From positions 80,884,798-80,948,797 of the forward strand of contig NC_059501.1 of NCBI RefSeq assembly GCF_914767665.1: a stretch of DNA of 64,000 nt, given 5' to 3'. Shown here piece after piece: positions 35,593 through 47,558 of the stretch (position 1 is the first letter of the stretch; every line of letters starts with the position of its first letter). The stretch comes from Harmonia axyridis. Its lineage: Eukaryota > Arthropoda > Insecta > Coleoptera > Coccinellidae. The notes beneath the pieces were generated by a model. That model ran no database searches and was not told the origin of the DNA. It saw only the letters and a program-made list of their open reading frames with translations. The translations under genes were made by a program, and so were the position numbers.

Positions 35593-36197
35593 TCAACAAT
35601 TTTTATACAATAAACCAACTGATTAGTAGAAAAATAAATGTCATTAAAAATTCCACTGATGTAGGTACCTAAAAGTCGATGTAATTTATTTGTATATACA
35701 ACCATATTTTACAACTTTCAATTGTACTTTGCCCTATGTTGAAATTTTTTATGAAAACATCATTAAAGAATCAATGATATAAGTGTGATAGTTCCACCCC
35801 AAACGATAATGTGTCATAAATATACATAAATATAAATTTATTCGAAAACATCAAAATTTTCTGTCATAACAAAAAAAAAATTAAATTCATCTCGGAAAAT
35901 AAAATAAAGGCAGATAAACTGATATTAAGACAAACATTCGCACTTTCTTCACTATAAGAATATTCATAATAAAACCACTAGAAATATGTCCATCATTTTT
36001 CAAACAGGAAATCTTATGTTTTTTATATTGGATTATCCTCAAAATGAAATATGTTGAGTTCATCTGAGTTCTTTACATTTCAAACTATAGAAATGTTATA
36101 TTTAAGATATTTTCACTTAACTTAAAGAATGTTTTCTGTTCATTTCAAAAGTACAGATTTTCACAACATTCTGTTATCAACGAAGTTATAACACTTT

Positions 36198-37859
36198 TCA
36201 ATCCCTAGTTGCCTCCTCTGCATCTTGATGGTCCTGTTGTTCATTGTTACAACTTATTTCATTCATTGGTTCATCCTCTTGAGTACCATTACTTTCACTA
36301 TTACTGAGTCCATTCATTTCACAGTCCTTGTGTTCACTAGTTCCATCTGCATTTTCTGAATTTTCAGAATTTTCCGTACTATGGTTCTCAATAATTTTGG
36401 GTTGATCATTGGATCCATTCAGATCACCCAGAAATATCTTTCCATTTAATGGTTTTTCTTCATTTTCTTCTTCATTTTCTTTTTCTCCATTTTCTTTTTG
36501 TGCATTATTTTCATTATCTGGTTCAGTTTCTTTTACATTTTCATTATTTAATTCTTCGACTTGATCATTTTCCCTCTCCTGCGCATCTAAATGTTCCATA
36601 ACATCATCATCCATATCATTTTCATTCTCATGATCTTCACTTGCCTGTTCTTTGATGGCCTGTTGGAATTTTCTTGACTCGAACATCCTTTTCCCTCTCT
36701 CTTCAATAATTTGTAATTCATCTTGAACTTTCTCGCGTTTTTTATCAATAATACCTAAAAACATAGAGAATTAAAATAGTTGTTCATTTTTGTAATAACT
36801 TCAAATTTCATATGACATTTATGCAATACTCACTTTGAATCTCAGCTTTAGAATTCTCAAGAGCAGCTTTATGAGCTTCATTCAGTTTTCTGGGAAGGAA
36901 ATGGATTCTAGGTTTAGTTTTGGTAAAAATAAAATTCATTCTTTGCTTTTGAGATTCTTCCCAAGAACTATATTCTTTCATTCTGAGCATCTTTAACTCT
37001 ATCATTTTTATCTCCGCTTGTTTTTTCTTTCTATTCAGGAATAATTCTTGTCTCTCCTTTTTAATTTCTTCTTTTTCCTTGATCTCATGTTCTTCAATTT
37101 TTTTTTCTAATTGCGCTCTCTTCTCTTCCTACAACAATAGTAAAAAAGTGGTTTAGAGGAAGAAAAGGTAAAGAAAAAGATTTTCAAGTGGGTATAATAT
37201 ATGATACATGGAATAAAATTCATATTTTTCCAATAATTATGAAAAGATTGTTTTACTCAAGGTAGATTTGGAAAAAAAATTATTTCACAAATATGGAGTG
37301 AAGATGAAGAAAATATGGTATACCTAAAATTTATACAAACCCTTGTTTTTAGTTTTGTCTCCTCTTGCTGGAATTTTTGCAAAGTACCTAATAAAGCTCC
37401 AAACATTCTTCTGTTCCTAGCTACCGATCCTGCATCTTTACTTTGAGCTTCCATTCGTTCTTGTCTACTAGGAAACTCCTTTGGAGTGACAATCACTTTA
37501 CTGATCATTCCTTTACTGTGATTCATCTGATGATTTTCTTGTATGGGCCTATCTGAAAGTCTCTTAAATACAGATATGTTTGTATTCCTTTTTTTGAAAG
37601 GAGGTTCTTCATTTTCTTGTACCAAACTACGCAGCCTCGGATTTTTAAACCGCCTTTCCTCATTCTGATTACCAAAATTTCTGGGTCTACCTCGATCTTC
37701 ATTTGAAGGATTGTTTCTTTTAGTTTGGAGTCTTGAAGGTACGTCCGATGGGTCTCTACCGATGAGGCGCTTGATGTTTTCATCTACTCCTTTCAAAGTA
37801 CTTTTAGCAACATCCAATTCAGATTGCAGAGCACTGAATGATTTTAAAATGTCTGTCAT
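36198..37859 (-). CDS. PNN: Pinin
   Basis: Exons 37859-37341, 37128-36834 and 36754-36198 join to 456 residues. The N-terminus (residues about 1-40, LQSELDVAKSTLKGVDENIK and GRDP) is the pinin/SDK N-terminal coiled coil. The middle (about 150-270) holds RNRRMFGALLGTLQKFQQEE and then ML-RMKEYSSWEESQKQRM with HFLPRKLNEAHKAALE, the conserved pinin core. The C-terminus is a low-complexity Glu/Asn/Asp-rich tail. Pinin is a nuclear exon-junction and splicing-associated protein, in vertebrates also found at desmosomes. The Arg/Ser-rich tail of vertebrate pinin is absent, so the protein is much shorter. The gene runs toward AA15 gene 3 and shares an upstream region with CCDC61. Confidence 0.92.
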
Positions 37860-38919
37860 TATGTAAACGTATTTGAATTCACTTATAATTATGCCCGATT
37901 TTTCCGATTCAATTCAAGAAATCACATAAATAACCACAATCTGTCTGTCAGGAAAACAATCCACAGAAAAGTATTGATGGTTAGCTCTAGAATATAGAAT
38001 TCTCATAGACTCTCATAATATTAAATGTGAAACCATTGAATATAAAATGAATTATATTCTTTTTCAATGGCGTTATACACAGTATTTCGATAAGAAATGC
38101 CAGCTACCGTTGAGGGCGCTGTGAACTGTAATCAAACGCGGAGTAATTTTTTCGGAATTCACGTTGTGTGAAAGGGAATAGTGGAAATTATTAATGGAAC
38201 CGAGTTTTCCCGACTTGTAACTCATCTCCTCTTAGAGTATTAAATTTTATTTTATTCTTCTAAGCATTACCAGGCAAAGTTATGGAGAAGTTGAGTAGTT
38301 TTCAATATCACAGTGTGTAAAATTACTTTCATTCCGTGAAATTATAACCGAAATCAAAGATTAGGGCGATAAGGCTACAACAAGGTTTAAATATACATAA
38401 TGATTTTCACATCATGGGGTCCAAGAAGTATCAATTCTCTCAAATCACTTCGAGAACTATCACCTTGTTGGGTTCTATTATTACTGCGTACATTTTTGGA
38501 CCAATGAAGTATAGATTTCAATCAGAAGTTGTTATCAAAGCATCTTCCAGGTGAAATAAAGTTTAATATTCTATCATTTAAACCTTCTCTGGGTACTCTG
38601 TGGATTAATAAGATCATTCATAGAGATAATCTAGTATCTCTAGGTATTCTGTGACACCACGACGTTATTTTTTTAAACAATAGTCTCAGAACAATTTTTT
38701 GTGAGATAATTACAGATCCGTACTTTTCTTGAAAGACTGTGCTATTTTCATTATTGATCATTGAATCAAATTTATACGAAGTCCCACTCATATACAAAAT
38801 ATGACACAAAACCATAATTTTATTTTGCCAAATGGAATAATCACTTCAAAAACTATTGTCAAAATTGAGTATAAACATTAAAAATTTGATTATACCCTGA
38901 GATATTTCATCCAAAAAAA
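37860..38919. promoter_or_regulatory. Divergent upstream region of pinin and CCDC61
   Basis: About 1.06 kb separates the two start codons, which point away from each other. Both 5' UTRs and promoters must lie here. No TATA box stands out. No repeat or extra exon was recognised. The bidirectional role is an inference from geometry only. Confidence 0.4.
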
Positions 38920-41900
38920 ATGGTGGACCCCAACTTGGTAACCACATGCAACTTTCACGGCCAAGAGTTCCTTTTCAAAATGAACGTTTTGGGAAATAAT
39001 TTAGAAATACTCATTACTGATAAGAATTCTGGAGAAGAATGGCAGTGTAGTTACGACGCAACATGTGAGTTAATTGAAAAAGAAAGTAGTTTCTATTAAA
39101 AAAAATATTTTTCAGATATTGAAAATTTAACTCACAAAACAGGAAATTTCAAACAATTTGATATTTTCATAACAATGATAAAATCTGGTTTACTAAGGGT
39201 TAGTTGGTACGACATGATTTTATAACACAAATTCTCCATGTTGTGATTTTTTAGACAAGCGAGTGCGTGTCTTTGGATTTGTTAACATTTGAGGATTTGG
39301 AATTATTAAGATCGAGAAAAATAACAAAAGTTTGTGGACAAAACAACAACAACCGAAGATATTTGATTGTGACTTATTGCGTCGAATTCGATAGGTATGA
39401 AAATGTAAATTTTAATTAAAGTACAAAAAATAAGCGAGATAATCAATTATTAGAAGTCAAATAATATATTATTCCATTATGTTAGGAATAGGAAATGACT
39501 ATGGCGAATTCAATTGGGTTGAAGTTGTTTTCATTTCTAATCATGTTTGCCTCAATTATATATGTATTACCATTCTATAAAAACCACATAGTAGATTAAC
39601 GATAGAGAATACACTATTTCAACGTTCATCAGTAGAAATGAGCGATATTTCATGAACCGTGATTTAATCACTGATATCAGAATGTCACAAGTAGTCACGG
39701 TTCCGAAAAACGAATACAGAGCGTGACGGGATCACAGTTTGAACATTATACAGATCTTTTCAAGGCATATCATCATCCGTTGCAATCGTAAATTATGAAG
39801 GCAGCCTGATGTTCTTATTGCTTCGGAACCTTTTTTGACTAACATAATTGCATATTTTTCTGACAATCCCAGCATCGTAGGCAACTTCGCCTGCTTTAGG
39901 AAGTATTTTTGAAGGACTACATAGTTAAACAATAAATACTTGCTACAAACAAATAATAACTACTGAATTACTGCATAATTGGTGGTGGTAATAAAATTCT
40001 AATTTTATGCATAGCTTCGATAAAGAACCCCAAAGAATTTCTTTCTATATTGAAGTTGCCGACCGGAGCAATAAATGGTACTGTATTATAAAAAATAAAC
40101 GAAAACGCGTCAGAGACATAATAATAATAGGCGAAAAACCAGCAATCTTTGGACTTTCTTCACAGAAGTTGATGTAAATTATGTTACTTGTAATTTATGC
40201 AAGTTGAAATTATCTTTCAAAATTACCTCTTCAAACTTGAGGAAACATTTGAAAAATTCGATATCCTTCTGTTACGTTCCTAACTAAAGCTGAAACAAGA
40301 TAAAGAGTTGAAAATGTAAGAAAAATGGATGTTTTCATAATAATTTTTCATTAATTTTGCTTTGCTTTGAATGATAATAGTGACCAATTCGAATTGCAAA
40401 CATAAACGAACTAAGGTTTGGGTGATTCATACAAATATTAATAACAAGCAACCTCAACAGTGATCACGTCACGCTTTAATTTCACTGATATCATAAAGTA
40501 ACGTTCACGTTTCACAACGTGATCTAGAAATCACGGTATCGCTCATCTCTATTCATCAGCGCCATCTGGAAGCGATTCACCTTGATGTCCAGAAATCCAT
40601 CCATTCTTTTCCGATAGTCTTGTGATGTACCAGAGGAAGTACTAGAATCATGAAGCAAAATTAAACCTAGTGAATTATTATTAAATTACCGATGGATGTT
40701 ACGGTTATTGTATATGTGATTTTCGCATTATTGGGCGAAAATCATTTAACGGTTCCGCCATCTAATTTTGAAATAACTTTCGTGAATCTTTTCTTCTTAT
40801 TATGGATTTTGATGTTTTCTGAACTTTACATTTTTCAATTATCAAATTATAATTTCTTAGTTTTCAGTATGTACTTACAAAAACCCATTGAACGAAAATT
40901 CAAATTAAATTTTCAGGATACGTTACCCAATTCCTCTAGAATATTGCGGTCCCCCAGATCCAGTGGTCTTACAAGCAACTATCAAAAGACTAGAAGCTGA
41001 GTTGGAAAGAGTAAAGGAAAATGCCCACGACAGGAGAAGTAATACGGACACGAGAAAAATTTACGCACTTCAGAGAAAGTATGTTCTTAAAGCAATTCAA
41101 CAAATCTCAAATATATCAAGTTGTCAATTGTAGAATTGAAGAAATCTCTGACGAAAACTATCGTCTGAAAGAAGAAATATGCCTTCTGAGGAGAGAAATG
41201 GATAAAAAACCAAGAAATAGGGTGCTTTGCTTAGAGAAAGCTATGGATAAACTTGAAACCAGCGTGGTAAACGAAAGAACTTCCCATCACAATTTAGTCG
41301 AAAAGTTACGTAAAGAAAAAGTGAGCTTGGTTAAGGAACTGGATAAATTGAGGGTTTCCGAAAAACTGTTGAAACAAAAACTGAGGTCGTTTCAAAGTCC
41401 GTCAAGGTTTGTCTGTCAATTACATAATAAGATTATTATTTTTCTCTAGAAAAAGAACGTTACATGAAATATATCGCATAAGTACCGATATATTATGTGG
41501 ACCGTAATCCAACCATAGAGTATAATACAACTAAGTTTGAACGTTTTTCCAAAATTGAACGCCAGATAGAAATAAAGAATATTCTGTAGATTTTGTTGCG
41601 GAGACGGTGTATCTCCAGCGAGAAAAAAATCGGACAGCAGTGTCAACACGGTTTATAGAAGAAAAAATACAATGGGAAACCAAGAGCCTAGAATTCCAGT
41701 TGAGAAAAATGTCAAACCCAAGAAATCGAAATCTGATACTTATTGGAATACTCCAGCTAATAGAAAACACACAAGGTAAAGTCGTCCAACCAGGTCGAAT
41801 GTAAATTATATTAAACTTCTTCAAACAAAATAATATAGGTAACCATCAAGATATCTAAAAAATACTGGTGTGTTTCCTGATAAGATTTTTTTTTAAAACC

Positions 41901-42572
41901 AATTCAAGTAACACAAACTCTGGATTAGCAATACTTCATTTTCCTTCCGTAGGTGGCGCTATGTAAATATTCTATGAAAACGACAACGAAGTTTGATATC
42001 AGCGCCATAGGAAACGATACGGAAATTAACTGAAGTATCAGCAATCTGTTCAAGTCCAAAAAAGCTGGTCACTACATAATTCTTCAATAGCTTCTTAAAC
42101 TTTTTGAAGAATGAGGGGACACAACAGTATTTCTAGACATCTTAGTAACCGTTCTATTGAGTTCATAGACTCAAAGCATTCATTGATAGATTTAAAGAAT
42201 TCATTGAAGGATTAAGATGGAATCAAATGACTTCTTTTCATTCTCAGATGTTCGAGAAGAGATACTTTTATGAAAACAGCAGATAGGAGTCGAAGTAGTT
42301 CAAACTCCAGTACAAAATGTCAGAACAGGCGCAAATATGAGAACCTGCAATCCATATACGTTAACGATAAATTGCCCCTCAGTAGAATCAACACACCGGT
42401 TTTGTTAGAAAAGTACAATTCCAGGAGCAGCTCAGCAGCATCAAGATGTAGTTCAAAGGATAGCGTCAGTAAAAAGATTAAATTCCCTAAACATAGCGAT
42501 CCAGACTTCAAAAAATTGGAAGATAAAATCGAATCTTTACAAAAGATGTTGAAAAAAAATTTCATCAAATGA
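38920..42572 (+). CDS. CCDC61: CCDC61-like centrosomal/basal body protein
   Basis: Eight exons: 38920-39064, 39116-39198, 39255-39394, 40917-41078, 41134-41406, 41450-41503, 41590-41775, 42248-42572; 455 residues in one frame. The N-terminal ~170 residues form the XRCC4-like head domain, ending in the diagnostic RIRYPIPLEYCGPPDPVVLQ. A long coiled coil follows (about 180-290), then a basic Ser-rich tail (SRSSSNSSTKCQ, SRSSSAASRCSSK). CCDC61 (VFL3 in algae) helps anchor and orient basal bodies and organise spindle poles. The donor of exon 6 (CC followed by GTAATC) is weak, but only it keeps the frame. Intron 3 carries an entire hAT element. Confidence 0.87.
39633..40551. mobile_element. Non-autonomous hAT transposon with 8-bp target duplication
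   Basis: Terminal repeats tagaaatgagcgata and tatcgctcatctcta are nearly perfect complements. The octamer ttcatcag directly flanks both sides (39625-39632, 40552-40559), the target-site length of hAT elements. At 40150-40287 a frame reads WTFFTEVDVNYVTCNLCKLK and TSSNLRKHLKN, a BED-type zinc finger as at the N-terminus of hAT transposases. No catalytic part remains, so it is an internally deleted derivative. Confidence 0.92.
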
Positions 42573-43274
42573 AATGTCTTTTTAAGCATTTAGATATATT
42601 CATTTATATATTCGATCAAGAAAATAAAAATCCCTCTACATATTGTCTATTATTGTATTAATAATTTACTGAAGTGAAAAACGTATATCATATATACATA
42701 TTGCTAGACATTCGGAAAATAAATAAAATATTATGGTAGATCTTCGCTAGCCCGAGCTATAGCATTGAAAATTGAATTCGGAAACGGCACCGCTTGTGAC
42801 ATAAACCCAACCGAGATATTTTCCGCTATGGAGGTAAGGGTGTATCTGGTAGGGACCAGTGAGTTGTCATACTAATGATTCCATCAGTGGTCCTTGGATG
42901 AAATACCGTAATACCCTAGGGGAGAAAGCAAAAATATAATAAATATTCGTTTTAATAGACATCAAAGATAATGAAAATAATTCAAAATAATATATAAAAG
43001 CCAGTATTTCAAACATCAATCCATAAAAACAGTAATCAAACTGATATGTTTGAATTCTCCAGTTTATAATTTTTATGATATATTGATCCACAGAACATTA
43101 ATATACTGATCTGTTGACCTTCTTTTCAAATAAAAAATATAGATCGATGCAACCGGGTACATCCAGATTCCATAACCTAACTTTATTATCTGTCATTTTA
43201 CTCAAAAATTTGTGAGTCAAGAGGATGGAATAATTGGGGTAGTTGGGAATATCTCAACTATTCACTAGAACAAG
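42573..43274. other. Spacer between CCDC61 and the OPA3-like gene
   Basis: CCDC61 polyadenylation signal (AATAAA) near 42623. The rest is AT-rich with no recognised feature; the OPA3-like promoter should lie in its right part. Confidence 0.35.
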
Positions 43275-44248
43275 ATGGTTGTGGGGGCTTTTCCTATAGC
43301 TAAATTGGGTGCTTTACTGGTGAAGCAAATAAGCAAACCAATAGCTAATGCTATCAAAGAAAAAGCTAAAATATCCCCAGTTTTTAGAAAATATGTCTGC
43401 TTACCACCAGCCCAGTGTAAGTTTAAATACTCAAAATTAAAGTATAAAAACCACACAATGTTTCAGTGTATTATTGGTGTGAGTTGAAGGCTAAACTATG
43501 GGTTTTAAATTTAGGAAAGCCTGTAAGTATTCCCATTTATAATGAAGATATGGCTATTGAATTGGGAGCTAATTTGTTAGGGGAAGGAATTATATTTTTC
43601 ATAGCAGCTGGAATTGTAGTTGCTGAGTATAGTAGGTAAATGTCATGTTCATTGAAAAGTGATTTATACTGATTTTTCAATTTTTGAAAAGATCATATAG
43701 AAAGGAGGCAGCAAAAGAAGCTGCAAGAAAAGAAGAAATGGAAGAACTTCAACTTTCCCTTAAAGAACTCTTTATTCAAACTGAACAACAAGCTACTCAT
43801 ATACGAGAGTTACGACGTAGGCTAGGAGATTTAGGTAAAAATAAATGAATAGTAAATAAAGTTGATTAGAAATTATATTTACTCCTTTGATTTTTTAGAC
43901 ACCAAAATTGGAGATAAAATTTCAGCTAAACAAATCAATAATGATGACACACCTCCATCAAAACCACCACCAATTAATGATAACTATACATTTAAATCAC
44001 ATGTTCTTGAAAAAATTCCAAACATTGAAGAGTCAGAAATAAATTTGAATTTATCAGTGAAAAGTAAACTACCTGACACTACACTAGTGAATAATGTAGG
44101 TTCAAGTTTTTTATTAAAGGTAGTTTCTGATGTTGAAAATGAATTTTGGAAATATCCACCTTCAGAATTCAAACCAGGAATCTTAACTAAGTCATTGAAT
44201 CATTTATATGAAAATGTTTATAGATCAGAAAGTAAAGTGTTCATATAG
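43275..44248 (+). CDS. OPA3: OPA3-like mitochondrial protein
   Basis: Four exons: 43275-43416, 43467-43635, 43692-43834, 43899-44248; 267 residues. It opens MVVGAFPIAKLGALLVKQIS, followed by KPIANAIKEKAK and the family hallmark YVCLPPAQ, then ELGANLLGEGIIFFIAAGIV as the membrane segment (about 95-120). A coiled coil (about 120-155) follows. OPA3 proteins sit at mitochondrial membranes and influence mitochondrial shape; human OPA3 mutations cause optic atrophy and 3-methylglutaconic aciduria. Human OPA3 has about 180 residues, so the last exon adds roughly 110 residues of polar, Pro-containing sequence (DDTPPSKPPPIND) I do not recognise. This extension is in frame with good splice sites, so I take it as real. 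Confidence 0.92.
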
Positions 44249-45618
44249 GGTAGGAATTGATAAGATGTTTTCCAGTTTAAGAAACAAAATGTGAAAATCG
44301 TAATTTATTAAAACTTCTTTCATTAGGGAATGAGTTTTATTAATTCGAATTAAGTTGTTATTTTACATATAGACGAACCCGAAATACCAGATTTAATTCC
44401 CTTTGTTGTGATGATTCAATCCAATCGAAATAGTGTATGAGGATTCAAACTGTTTAATTTCTATATGTGAAATTTAAACACGATATGATTTGTTGTCCTT
44501 AAAATTAGGGTTTTTCCTATATTCTTTTTGGATTTTCTATGCTTCTCATGGAATCTCGAATGAAGCTTGAAATTGTTTAACATCAACATGCCGAATTTCA
44601 ACTTTTCGATATTTACTGAAATATTGAGTTTTTTCCGATAATTCCCTTGAATTTTCTCTGGCCTTGGTAACGCGATTAACATTGAATTTTGCATAAAACT
44701 TGAAATTGTTATTCTACATTCAAATACAAAATTTTATTTACAACGTATTTGCAGTATTTAAATTATGACGTCGAGTACACGATAGCTCTCGAACGATTGG
44801 GCTAGAGATTTGAAATTTTCAACTACTTGAGTAAAAATATAAAAAAGTAATAGTGAATTAAATTTTATTAATAAAGCTTTCAGTAATAAGTACATCATGA
44901 AAATATTTTACAATTATACACATTTTTTCAATTTGCATCATAACATGGAAATAAAACTTCATACATTCAGCCATAATACTGGAACAACAAGAAAATTCTC
45001 TCGAATTGCGTAAAACATCGAAAATAAAAATATTTTTCAACACTTACAACTATATTTATAAATATATATTTATATATTTGCTTAAAAAAATATGAAATAC
45101 ATCATAACTTCGACATAGGTTGCAATTCGAGAGAATTTTCAGTTGTTAATACTGTCCAAATATAAATAAATATCAAACATAACAAAATACATACTGTTTG
45201 TAATTTAAAAGGAAATAAATTACTACATTTTAAAAATGGCGTACACTTATCAGAATGTTTTTGGAATAGTTCAAAATGAAAACTTGAATAATTCAAAAGG
45301 CGAATTAAATGCACAATTATTTTCCTGATAACAAAAGATAAAAATTGTATGAAGGCTACTCAAATCCTCTCTCCATATATATATATTTTTTTGAATAAAG
45401 TAATTTGTACCTATAGCTTCATATTTAAAATTCTTATCATTAAGGGTTATTGAATTTGGTGTTTGAAATGTTAATCTAATTAGAAGTTTGATTATTCGAT
45501 AGAAACTTTTTAATGATATGCTCTTAATTTAAATTAGACCTTTGATTCTCCAATGTAACAACTTCGAATTCATAGCATAAGAGCATACGGTTGCTGATTT
45601 TTGTGCTTACTGGTATTA
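44249..45618. other. AT-rich spacer
   Basis: No gene recognised. aattctctcgaattgcg near 44990 and its complement region tgcaattcgagagaattttc near 45120 form an inverted repeat around an AT-rich centre, perhaps a small hairpin element. Confidence 0.3.
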
Positions 45619-46845
45619 TCATTTTTTTCTTATCATTTGTTGGGGACTTTCTGGCGGTGTATCAGTTGATTCTTGTTTGTGAACCCTCTTGGGGACATGC
45701 TTTAAACTGGTGGTGATCTTCTTCAGTGGCCTTGGTGATATACTAGTAGACTCAACATTTTGAGAGATGTCCGAACTGTTGAACCATACACCTTTATTCA
45801 TGTCAGAACCTGGAATTAAATAATCTATTTGAAATTCTTTTTATTTAGAATACACGGCAGGTTGTAGAAATGACAATATTGACCAATCTAATGCAATAAT
45901 CAGTCAAATTATTGTGTTGGCTGGTTTTATGAGGCAGTACCTCAACCAAAAATTGCATGGACATTAACGGAATATTTAATTTAATGAACTCTACTTCAGT
46001 CCCATTTTTTCCACTCAGGTCGACCATGGCTATGATTCTCTGGATTCTGAAATTGTCAGAATCCGAAAAACTTCGTTTTTATAATAAATTGAAAACCCGG
46101 TGTAACCGAACTAACACAGAACTTAATCATTGTGAACATTGAAGTTCTTTGATTATACATGAAAAAACCGCGGCAACATTGCGTTAGCTGTGTTCAAGTC
46201 AATTCCTTGCTCAGGGTTGTGATCTGTACAGTTTTTCATAGGATGTCTAAAAACCTGGTTAATGCACTGATTAGATTTTGTTTTGCCAATTTTGAGAATA
46301 TTAGTTAAGCTTCGTTATGTGAACTGTAGGTAGCGCTATTAACAAATTATGACAGATTCTTGTTATTTCAAAAATTTGAATTTATTCTAGTAAACGTTTT
46401 GTGAATATTTCACTGCAGATGTTCCAAATGGGGATGACTTTTCACTGTTTTCTTCTTGAAATTCCTAGGAAATACAAATATTCATAAGATGATCATTCCT
46501 TGCACTTTTCTTTGAATAAGATTATTCAAGATATAACATAGAAACAACTAAATTCATATTCACTTACCTTTGTTTTCTTAGATTAGGACCTTACATGAAA
46601 AAAATTTAGAAAACCTTCAGTGGTATTGTATTTTTCCTGTCATTAGTGGATTTTATATTTTCTATTGCGACAGTGACATTCTGCACATTTTTCTTATATC
46701 GAGAAGTTAATGAAATACATATTACATAGGAAACTGATCCTTGGAGTAGATCTGTTGATTTGATACTCGATACATCAATCAAATTCAAGTCAAAATTAAC
46801 AGAAAAAAGATCGAAATGGCAAGTATGACATTGCGGCGCCGCCAC
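45619..46845 (-). CDS. Possible small spliced gene or genes, unrecognised
   Basis: Exon-like pieces on the reverse strand: 46845-46609, which starts MAAPQCHTCHFDLFSVNFDL and has an upstream-looking start context; 46469-46385, which begins after a CCTAG acceptor and reads EFQEENSEKSSPFGTSAVKY before a stop; about 46044-45940 (IIAMVDLSGKNGTEVEFIKL) after a TTTCAG acceptor; and 45801-45619 (SISPRPLKKITTSLKHVPKR, ending QQMIRKK) after an ATTCCAG acceptor. I could not join them into one convincing frame. They may be two small genes or one gene with alternative ends. No family recognised. Confidence 0.25.
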
Positions 46846-46852
46846 GAAATAA

Positions 46853-47558
46853 AACTAATATTCTCAATTTGGTTTAATGTCATTGCATTCAAAGATTGGC
46901 GAGTGCATACACCATGATTTTAGACATCTTAGTTTTTCACTGATTTTATGTAGTCCAACCTAGAGTATCTCAAAAATGGTGAGTTTTGTGAGGAAAGATG
47001 AGGGATAAATTTATTGTCTGAAATGAATATTGAACTTGTGTCTTTGGATTTTTTCTAAATCGCTTCTTTACGGTGATTTTGTACAATTTTATGGATCGAA
47101 GAGGCTAAAACTTGGCAACTATTAGTAGTAGAAAAAAATAATTGAAAATTATGACACTGGTTTATAAAATTCATTTCATTCTGAATGATTATGTAAAAGA
47201 TACAAATGAAAAATAATTTTTTTTTTTTAATTTTAACCGCCTGTATCTTTACACCTGGAAAAATAGTAAATGAAAGAAAAAATGTATGCGTTGAGAGGTT
47301 AATATCAATGTACATCTATAAGATTCCGCCTGAATAAAGATTTTCCCTTGATCATACAACAATAATATTCCGGTAAAAGTAATTTATAACAAATGTTTGA
47401 ATGAAACTTACATGAAAATCTTCGACCTCTATAAACAAACCCGCCTCTAATAACTTAAAAATTACTCGACATGAAGTATTGACATATTCTTCATGAAGTA
47501 GAGACTAACTGGAGGGGGCGGTTTAATTGGAGGTTTTATTTCCTGCTTTTCCTATGTC
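46853..47558. other. Spacer downstream of the RalGAP gene
   Basis: AT-rich; no gene recognised. The complement of AATAAA at 47535-47540 probably provides the RalGAP polyadenylation signal about 20 bases after its stop codon. Confidence 0.35.

Noticed and set aside
43275..43487. Single-exon 70-residue OPA3 fragment
   Set aside because: Using the donor at 43416 restores the conserved LPPAQLY junction and the full-length protein.
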